Assembly (NCBI GenBank): GCA_964019425.1
Contig: OZ025815.1
Coordinates: forward strand, 744,001 to 808,000
Length of the DNA: 64,000 bases
From: Flectonema sp. DT1601
Taxonomy: Eukaryota > Euglenozoa > Diplonemea > Diplonemida > Diplonemidae
Direction of reading: 5' to 3'
The position numbers were made by a program, and so were the translations under genes. Within the stretch, counting starts at the first letter, position 1. The number at the start of each line of letters is the position of its first letter. The notes under the pieces are model-generated. The model was not told the DNA's origin and ran no database searches. It saw nothing but the letters and a program-made list of their open reading frames with translations. This document shows positions 56,671 to 64,000 of this stretch, in pieces.

Positions 56671-57022
56671 CACTCTGCGTTTTATTGTTTACGTCACTTG
56701 TCAGTTTTTTGTTTTGTTAATTGTCTTGTCAAAGTTTCGTTACCAAAACTTTCCAATTACACTTATTATTATTATTATAACGTCGACGTGGTGGTGTTGT
56801 ATTGAATAAAATAAACCATTTTTTCTCCCCGCAAAACACGGAAAAAGAGATGTGTATGCAGCTAAGTTAGAAACATTTACTATAATAGAAAGTCGTCTAC
56901 GTCATCTGCAGAGGTGTTTACCTATACTAACATTACCTTTTAGTTAATGTGTGTCTCGGTATTTCTTCATAAGTATATTCAAACATTTCAACTTCCTAAC
57001 AATCAGAAATAAAAGAATAACC
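56671..57022. other. Intergenic region with dispersed repeat R copy
   Basis: 352 bp. Contains repeat R (56838-56940: AGAGATGTGTATGCAGC, TTAGAAACATTTACTATAAT, CTACGTCATCTGCAGAGG), an AATAAAATAAACC motif at 56805 that may end the upstream transcript, and an acceptor-like CTAACAATCAG at 56996-57006, 16 nt before the next ATG. Confidence 0.65.
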
Positions 57023-60000
57023 ATGAAGGGAGTGTCGCTATTGGTAGCGACACTCCTGTACTCTGCCTCCGGGCAAGTTACTCTGAACCCGGTGATTGCT
57101 CCGCAGACAACGATGACTGCGAATTCAAGAGGAGGAGATCAACTTGTTGATGTTGTTACCGGTGGGATTACTAGTGTCGCAGCACTGACTGCTGCTGACA
57201 TAACTTGTACTTGTCAGACTGCAGGTACTTGCAATGCTGTTACTGCTGATCCGTTTGCTGTTGGAGGTCAATGGGGACTTCGAGTGAGATTCGCAGCGAT
57301 GACTGCGAACATTGACGCATTAGCTCCGGGAGATCTCAACGTTCGATGTGTTGTAAATCCTGCAGGTGTTCCTGTTACAGGTAATCGTAATATTGATTTC
57401 ACTATCGCTATCACTCCGGCTGTCAATGCCATCGCTGTTGGTGGATTCCCAGCAACCACATCATTCTACGAAGACAATGACAATTTATTAATAACACCTG
57501 GACTTACCCCCAGATCAACACATGGTACTTGTGCTACTTATTTAACAGTTACTTCTAATAATAATCTTGGTACTGTAGGACCAGGTCCTATTTGGGAAAC
57601 TAATCAACCAGGAACGCCTGGTGACTCTGATGCTGTTGAAGTGGTTCCAGGTAGTTGTACAACAGTTCAAACTGGATGTATTTCGAGTACGGCGGGTCAA
57701 TGTGTTGATGACACGACTGTACAGTTTACTATTCCTGGTGGTATTGGGCGTCTTCAGGCATGTCTTCGTAATGACGCTGTTGGATCTTTTACTGTCAATT
57801 GTGATGTTAGGGATATGGCTGGTGGTGCTAGTTTTTGTTGTGGTACAATGGGCAACTTGTGTCCTGGAGCATTAGTAGCTCACTGTGCTAATCTCGCTAA
57901 TAGAATTACTCGACCAATTACAATTAATGTAAACGTTCTTGAAGTGAATGACATCCCTGTCGCAGCCTTTGATAACATCGCTGCCCTTCCTTCAATTGGA
58001 AATCCTCACGTCTGGCAAGAAGACTGTGGTCTGAATGGATATACAGCTGACTGTACAAACATTGGAGCTCAACAACCAAGAATAACAGGAATCACAATAT
58101 TATTTCAAAATTTAAGATGTGCTAACGTCATCAATACTCCTGCATCACAAGTATTCGGAGTCAGCATCTACGAGCCATGTGGAACAGCTGGAACAGATCC
58201 TCTCTATGATGCAGTTAATGTTAATAATTTACAGACACCAGCAGCAGCTGTTTCTGAATTTCAAGGTCCTGGTGGAGACCAACGATGGATTATTGAGTGT
58301 GGTACCAGTCCAGGTGATTCTCAATTATTCTATAACGGAGCACAGGGGGGGTGTCCATGTCCTGCTGGTGTTGTTCCTTGTGGTTGTCCATCGCTTCAAG
58401 CACCTTACACTGACTTGCATTGGTATCCAGCAAGACATAGAGTTGGTAGAGCTATGGTCTACTGCTGGATACGAGACATTCATCCAGCAGTTCCAAATGC
58501 TAATAATTATGGTTCTGCTGATGCTGCCAGAGGTGGTCCTCGTTATCGACTGATGACGACTTTTGTTGTCGTCATTACAGAAGTAAACGACCCTCCTTCG
58601 CTTGAGTTACATCCAACAACTACCCAAGTTCATCCGAGTACAGTAATGCAGCCTTACCCTAATAACTTACCTCGTTATGTATTTAGAAAGGATCCTTCAT
58701 GGGTTGGTCCGACTACAGGACCTACAGGAGCTAACTGGCAAGGACAAGATCCAGACCCTACAACTCCTTGTGATATTGTTGATTGTTGTCTTGATGATGT
58801 TACTGTGACTGGTCTTCCAGCCAGACCTGCTACTGTTCCGACTGTATCAAATCCAGCATGTGCGAATCCTGGTAAGTGTTGTTCGATTAGTAATTTCTGG
58901 GTCACTGGTAGTACAACATGTGTTATGCAAAACATGGCAACATGTCAAGCTCTAACTGGTTGTATTTGGGCAGGTGGAGCCGGTTGTATTATTAGAGGAT
59001 ACGGTGAACCTGAAGACAACCCAGCAGTAAATGGTTTTGTTGATGCCTTACCAGGTCCATCATCTGAAGGACCAACAACAAGTGATAACGACGCTGACAT
59101 GTCTTGGGGTCAACAATGGAATGTAAAATGTGTTGCAACCTGTACAATGATGGATGAACCTGTCATGGTTCACGGTCCTGGTAGATGTGAACAGGATATG
59201 TTCACAGCTTCTGTTCTTCCGATGACACTTTCAAACGACAACATCAACGGCAATCCAATGTGGCCTGTCGTTAGAACACAAAATCACATGTTAGTTTTCT
59301 TAGGATCAGGAAGACCAATTGGTATTCACAGAAGAGGTTCAGTTCACATGAGATGCACACAAGTTGACGAAGGACCACCAGACAGTCTGACTACTTGCCC
59401 AAATACTGCTGGGTTTACTAATATTGATCATTACATTAGTGGTTGTCGTGATGACGCTGAATTTGACCAAACTGGTAGAGCCTGTGATCACTTCGTCGCT
59501 GGAAGTAATTGCGGAGGTAATCTCTGCGCTGGAACAGCCGCAGAACCCTTGGGATTCCCATGTCCAGGTGCTGAAGAAACCAGTTATAAAACACGTCTTC
59601 CGGACCCAATAGAGTTCATCCTCGAATTCACTGCTCCAAGTTACCTCCTTTCGGACCACCCAAACCCTGATACCATATTCGATGGAGCTAAGAATCCTTA
59701 TTGGGAAGTAAGAGTAAGTGAAGACTTAGACCCTCAGAGTATTAGAGGTTTTTTAAGAAACGAACAAGTTTGGGCAAATGGCGCTGAAATCAGGAACATG
59801 ATGGGAATAATAACAGTCGTCACAGCTGACAGAGCACTCTTCACAAACAATCCAGTTGTTGCTAACTTAGTACCACCAAATAGTGGTGACTTGGAATTCT
59901 CATCAGCTCCTGATGCATCAGGTCATACTTGGGTAGTAGTAGGATTAGTTGATAACGGTGGTGATGCGGGAATTGTTAACGGTCCGGCTTATGAAGAATT

Positions 60001-63000
60001 TTTAATATGGATTGAAGAGGTAAACGATCCACCAATCGCAACTATTACTCCAGCTGTTGCACCTTCTGGTCGGATAAATGTGAATGAAGACAGTATGCCA
60101 TATGCTGAGATATTAGTTCCTGATCTTGCAGCAGGTCCAAGACGTGAAACCGATCCATTTCCGGGAACAGCAGCAGGTTGTCCTCTTGACAGAGTGTTTC
60201 CAGGTTGTGGTGTTATTCCGATTACTGCTGTTCAGGCGACAGCTGAAAATTGGAATACCCGTCCGCTATGTGCAGCAACCTGTGGTACTGGAAATGGTTG
60301 TGGATGTGGACAAGTTGTGAGAGTGACGTGCTCATCTGTGAGACCAGGAATGTTTACTACAACAGGTCAACCAATTATTGATGATACTCCTGGTCCTACT
60401 CTTGGTCAGCTTAGATTCGAACTCGCTCCTGATGCAGCAGGTGAGACTGCAGTCACTTGTGTTGCTATTGACTGTGATGCTGCAACTTGTCCATTGACAC
60501 GTGATGGTAAGGACGCTTTAGAAACACTTATCCAATTCACAATTGTAGTGAATGACATTAACGATCCACCTATTGCTACTTTAATTATCCCAACTATTAC
60601 TGTTCAGGAAGAGGATCCAACTCAAACACGTACTCCGTTAATTGATATTTACCCTGGACCTCTAAGTGAAAGACTAACTCAACAAACATTCTTAACATGC
60701 TCAGTTAACCCAAGTAGTTTATTTGAACCTCCATTTACAGTAATGCAACAGGGAACAACTGGTCAGATAACGTTTAAACCAGCACAAGATGCTGTTGGAA
60801 CAGCTCAGGTAGAATGTCAAGTAACTGATGATGGTCAACCGCCTATGGTGTTGTCTTTACCAAGTTTTGATATTATAATCACCGAAGTCAACGATCCTCC
60901 TTCTGGAACTTTACTTCCTTCGGAGCAGGTGATAACTGTTCGTGAGGATAGCACTACTTTTAGTAGACAAATTATCGTAGATTTGGTACCTGGTCCTCTT
61001 TCAGAGCAGCAAATTCCACAGGGAATGACCAGTACTTGCACGCCAACGATCACTACTTTATTTGCTACAGGACCGACTGTGAGTACCGGTGGAATTTTAA
61101 CTTTCACACCGGGTCCAAATGAGGTTGGAACAACAGTTGTTCATTGTGTGTTTGTTGATGATGGGGGTCTGTCTTGGGAGACGTCATTCACTATTGAAAT
61201 AACCGAAGAAAACGATCCTCCAACTGGGTTGATAAATATTGTTACAAACTCTCCGACCATAACAGTTCAAGAAGATAATGGTCTCCATGAAGAAGCCGGG
61301 TTTTTACAAGACTTAGCTCCAGGACCTCCTTCAGAACAGATATCACAGTCTATACGTTTTTCATGTTCCGTCAATAAGCCGGAATTGTTCGTTCAAACAC
61401 CATTTATATCAGTTCATGGTACTCAGGGTAATATCCATTTTGAACCAAGACCTGATGCTGCTGGAACTAGTACGGTAACTTGTCTTATTATTGATAATGG
61501 TATCCCTGAAAGGAGTATAACTATTGGATTCAGAATTGAGATTACTGACATAAACGATCCTCCGATTGCAACTGTCACAGAAAATCCAGTTGTGACGCAG
61601 GAAGATGCTGGGCTGATTACCAGAGTGAACTTTTTAACACCGTTTGCTCCAGGTCCTGCATCTGAGAGTAGTCAGTCTGTAGTGACGACATGTCGGGTTT
61701 CGACTAACTTATTTGCGATAAATCCAATTATAACAGCGGCTGGTACTCTAACATTCACAACAGGAGCTGAGAAGAGTGGAACAGCAGGTGTTACTTGTAC
61801 TATCACTGATCAAGGACCACCTAGACCTTCCAGATCGACAACAATAAACTTTGATATTGTTATTGAAGAAATTAACGATCCACCAGTTGTATCTCAAGCT
61901 CAGAATATTATAACAGTTGATGAAGACTCTGGGTTGTATAGATCAAATAATCACTGGTCAGGTTTAGCACCTGGACTAGCGGATGAATTACTTACACAGA
62001 CTGTATCATATACATGTATGTATACTAATCCTAGTCTGTTTGAGATTAATGGAATGGTTCAATCACCTCCAACGATTACAAGACCGACACCAGCTGCTTC
62101 TATTGCATCATTAGAATTTCAACCAGGACCTGATCTAACTGGAACATCTGATGTCACATGTCAGTTAGTTGATAATGGTGTTCCTCCTGCAACTACTGAT
62201 GTTGAATTTCAAATAGTCGTAACAGATGTTAACGATCCTCCATACGCTGAATGTCCAACATGTGCAGCAGGTTTTACAATAGATGAGGATAGCGGAACTT
62301 TCACTCAGACTGGGTTTCTTGAAAACATCAGAGCTGGTCCTGCATCTGAATCAATGCAAACACTTCTCGTAACATGTGCTCCAGCGGGTATGACTACTTT
62401 ATGGTTATTAGACACTTCGGTAACTCCTCCTGTTGATGGGTCACCAAGTATTGATCCAATCACTGGGACTTTAACATTCACTCCTGCTCCTGATGAGAGC
62501 GGGGCATCAGTTGTAAGTTGTCAACTTCGTGATTCTGGTGAACCAACAAGACCTGCTGGAGTGTTATCACTTCCAACATTTAGAATAGTTGTGAATGAAG
62601 TGAATGATAAACCAACTGGAACTGTATCACCTCCAGGAAGAGTTTCTATAGCTGTTGGTACTCCGACTACAACAGTCTTGGGATGGATTACTGATATCAC
62701 TCCTGGTCCTTTACAGGAAGCTACTCAAACTGTTGCGATCACATGTACAGCTGATATTCCTCAACTGTTCTCTCCAACTAATCAGCCGACTGTTGACAGA
62801 GCGACAGGAGACTTGACATTCGCTGCGGCATCAGCAGATGTTGAGGGAGACACTCGTGTTTCTTGTGAACTAATTGACAATGGAACCCCACCAGAGACAT
62901 TCGTCCTCTCATTTACAATCGGATATGAAAACCAACCTCCAACAGCTGTCGTTACTGCGAATGTTACTGTTGCTGAAGAAAGTGGTCCTGCTGTGATGGG

Positions 63001-64000
63001 ATCATTTTTATCTAATTTGTCTCCTGGGCCTGCCGTTGAGGTAGCAAACGGACAGTCAATTGCAACGATAACCTGCCAACCACAAGATACAACTCTCTTT
63101 GATGTGTCACCAGTCATCAGTACAATTGGAACATTAGAATTCACACCAGCAGTAGATGCTGCTGGAATGACTCTAGTTGAATGTACTGTATCAGACAATG
63201 GAGTTCCACAACGGTCTATTGATATTTTATTTATGGTGACGATTACCGATGTAAACGATGCGCCTCAGATAACGTCAAATCGAATGACTGTCACAGCTCC
63301 TGAAGGTGGTGATCAGGTAACAATCCGTGACTTTGCTACCATCATTGTCGGACCTGCATCTGAGAACGATCAACTAATTCAAGCATCATGTATGGTCGCT
63401 GATCCGACATTGTTAATAGCTGGACCTGTTTTAAATGTTAATGGATGGTCTTTTACTAATCCAACAGCTGTTTTAGAATTTACTCCTTCCGCTGACAGTT
63501 CAGGTATGACAACAGCTACCTGTACTGTAAGTGATAATGGAATGCCTACCATGTCAGCTGATTTTACTTTTGATATTGTTGTGTCAGAGCAGAATGATCC
63601 TCCGACTTTTACACTCACGCAGTCTCGAGTTACAGTTGTTGAAGATTCAATTGGTTTTGAGGTACCAAATCTAGTGACGGATCTCTCCCCTGGTCCTGCA
63701 GCTGAGGTCAATAGTGGAGAAACAGTTTCAGTATCGTGCATTGCTTCAGTAACAAGTCTGTTTACTGCTGGTGGTCGTCCACAAATAGATAATACTGGTA
63801 GGTTAACATTAACACCATTACCAGATGCTGTTGGTGAGACTCTTGTTAGTTGTACTGTCACAGATACGGGTACTCCTCCACAGTCTGTTCCGTTAACTTT
63901 TGATCTTGAAATTATAGAGGTAAATGACAATCCAATAGCTATGTTACCAACATCAACATACACAACAACTGAAGACAATGGTCCAACAGTAGTACCTGGA
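57023..64000 (+). CDS. Giant secreted/surface protein of tandem-95/cadherin-like repeats (3' end beyond window)
   Basis: An open frame of 2326 codons, without a stop, running off the window. Residues 1-17 (KGVSLLVATLLYSASGQ) form a signal peptide. Residues 18-1000 are a Cys-rich, more varied region with three spaced END motifs (EVNDIP at 307, EVNDPP at 520 and 999). From about 1000 there are at least eleven units of 107-124 residues (one longer, 179), with NDPP-type boundaries near 1178, 1288, 1395, 1509, 1616, 1735, 1859, 1969, 2076, 2189 and 2299. Each unit runs: V-x-ED start, PGPxxE, xxC, LF, GxLxFTPxPDaxG, VxC, DNGxP, then ExNDPP. This matches bacterial tandem-95/VCBS-like adhesin domains (Ig/cadherin-like folds). 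The VNDPP turn resembles calcium-binding cadherin linkers. It probably acts in adhesion, matrix or cell covering (inference). No introns are evident. Confidence 0.92.
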   Translation, partial: MKGVSLLVATLLYSASGQVTLNPVIAPQTTMTANSRGGDQLVDVVTGGITSVAALTAADITCTCQTAGTCNAVTADPFAVGGQWGLRVRFAAMTANIDALAPGDLNVRCVVNPAGVPVTGNRNIDFTIAITPAVNAIAVGGFPATTSFYEDNDNLLITPGLTPRSTHGTCATYLTVTSNNNLGTVGPGPIWETNQPGTPGDSDAVEVVPGSCTTVQTGCISSTAGQCVDDTTVQFTIPGGIGRLQACLRNDAVGSFTVNCDVRDMAGGASFCCGTMGNLCPGALVAHCANLANRITRPITINVNVLEVNDIPVAAFDNIAALPSIGNPHVWQEDCGLNGYTADCTNIGAQQPRITGITILFQNLRCANVINTPASQVFGVSIYEPCGTAGTDPLYDAVNVNNLQTPAAAVSEFQGPGGDQRWIIECGTSPGDSQLFYNGAQGGCPCPAGVVPCGCPSLQAPYTDLHWYPARHRVGRAMVYCWIRDIHPAVPNANNYGSADAARGGPRYRLMTTFVVVITEVNDPPSLELHPTTTQVHPSTVMQPYPNNLPRYVFRKDPSWVGPTTGPTGANWQGQDPDPTTPCDIVDCCLDDVTVTGLPARPATVPTVSNPACANPGKCCSISNFWVTGSTTCVMQNMATCQALTGCIWAGGAGCIIRGYGEPEDNPAVNGFVDALPGPSSEGPTTSDNDADMSWGQQWNVKCVATCTMMDEPVMVHGPGRCEQDMFTASVLPMTLSNDNINGNPMWPVVRTQNHMLVFLGSGRPIGIHRRGSVHMRCTQVDEGPPDSLTTCPNTAGFTNIDHYISGCRDDAEFDQTGRACDHFVAGSNCGGNLCAGTAAEPLGFPCPGAEETSYKTRLPDPIEFILEFTAPSYLLSDHPNPDTIFDGAKNPYWEVRVSEDLDPQSIRGFLRNEQVWANGAEIRNMMGIITVVTADRALFTNNPVVANLVPPNSGDLEFSSAPDASGHTWVVVGLVDNGGDAGIVNGPAYEEFLIWIEEVNDPPIATITPAVAPSGRINVNEDSMPYAEILVPDLAAGPRRETDPFPGTAAGCPLDRVFPGCGVIPITAVQATAENWNTRPLCAATCGTGNGCGCGQVVRVTCSSVRPGMFTTTGQPIIDDTPGPTLGQLRFELAPDAAGETAVTCVAIDCDAATCPLTRDGKDALETLIQFTIVVNDINDPPIATLIIPTITVQEEDPTQTRTPLIDIYPGPLSERLTQQTFLTCSVNPSSLFEPPFTVMQQGTTGQITFKPAQDAVGTAQVECQVTDDGQPPMVLSLPSFDIIITEVNDPPSGTLLPSEQVITVREDSTTFSRQIIVDLVPGPLSEQQIPQGMTSTCTPTITTLFATGPTVSTGGILTFTPGPNEVGTTVVHCVFVDDGGLSWETSFTIEITEENDPPTGLINIVTNSPTITVQEDNGLHEEAGFLQDLAPGPPSEQISQSIRFSCSVNKPELFVQTPFISVHGTQGNIHFEPRPDAAGTSTVTCLIIDNGIPERSITIGFRIEITDINDPPIATVTENPVVTQEDAGLITRVNFLTPFAPGPASESSQSVVTTCRVSTNLFAINPIITAAGTLTFTTGAEKSGTAGVTCTITDQGPPRPSRSTTINFDIVIEEINDPPVVSQAQNIITVDEDSGLYRSNNHWSGLAPGLADELLTQTVSYTCMYTNPSLFEINGMVQSPPTITRPTPAASIASLEFQPGPDLTGTSDVTCQLVDNGVPPATTDVEFQIVVTDVNDPPYAECPTCAAGFTIDEDSGTFTQTGFLENIRAGPASESMQTLLVTCAPAGMTTLWLLDTSVTPPVDGSPSIDPITGTLTFTPAPDESGASVVSCQLRDSGEPTRPAGVLSLPTFRIVVNEVNDKPTGTVSPPGRVSIAVGTPTTTVLGWITDITPGPLQEATQTVAITCTADIPQLFSPTNQPTVDRATGDLTFAAASADVEGDTRVSCELIDNGTPPETFVLSFTIGYENQPPTAVVTANVTVAEESGPAVMGSFLSNLSPGPAVEVANGQSIATITCQPQDTTLFDVSPVISTIGTLEFTPAVDAAGMTLVECTVSDNGVPQRSIDILFMVTITDVNDAPQITSNRMTVTAPEGGDQVTIRDFATIIVGPASENDQLIQASCMVADPTLLIAGPVLNVNGWSFTNPTAVLEFTPSADSSGMTTATCTVSDNGMPTMSADFTFDIVVSEQNDPPTFTLTQSRVTVVEDSIGFEVPNLVTDLSPGPAAEVNSGETVSVSCIASVTSLFTAGGRPQIDNTGRLTLTPLPDAVGETLVSCTVTDTGTPPQSVPLTFDLEIIEVNDNPIAMLPTSTYTTTEDNGPTVVPG

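Noticed and set aside
57268-63978. Minus-strand and other-frame genes within the giant repeat protein
   Set aside because: They are shadows of the repetitive coding sequence; only the frame from 57023 is continuously open with a consistent repeat pattern.

Overview
This is nuclear DNA of a eukaryote, probably a single-celled one. The coding regions are almost intron-free (one 67-bp GT-AG intron is visible), all five host genes lie on the + strand, and intergenic DNA is very AT-rich with long A and T runs. Every host gene has an AG within 0-20 nt upstream of its ATG. Unidirectional genes with an acceptor this close to the start fit lineages that use spliced-leader trans-splicing (euglenozoans such as diplonemids, dinoflagellates or perkinsids). 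That lineage suggestion is inference; no marker gene settles the organism.

Positions 1 to about 36,300 are a repeat block. The matrix is a hairpin-rich satellite (about 13 kb in twelve arrays, in both orientations) mixed with several low-copy repeat families, labelled B, F, G, H, J and K here. Transposons are inserted in it: a degraded piggyBac element (708-2449) with TTAA duplications, a 5'-truncated LINE with an RNase H domain (3310-5034), four copies of a 302-bp TA-targeting MITE, and three other short elements with terminal inverted repeats (762, 777 x 2 and 1783 bp). The last three all sit in the same TA microsatellite of separate copies of repeat B. Several insertions can be proved inside the window because an uninterrupted copy of the same site is present. 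One GC-rich retroelement-like coding fossil lies at 24175-24965.

Positions 36,300-64,000 are gene-bearing. In order: a protein with two SH3/Tudor-like modules (36541-37983); a membrane-anchored phytanoyl-CoA dioxygenase-family enzyme with one intron (38252-39218); 6.8 kb without a convincing gene; an MGC-start, probably lipid-anchored protein (46009-47205); 8 kb without a convincing gene but with dispersed short repeats; a charged coiled-coil protein (55204-56670); and the start of a giant secreted or surface protein (57023 to beyond the window end, at least 2326 residues). The giant protein is built of ~110-residue repeats of the bacterial tandem-95/cadherin-like type, each carrying two conserved cysteines. 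Nothing shows that these genes act in one pathway.
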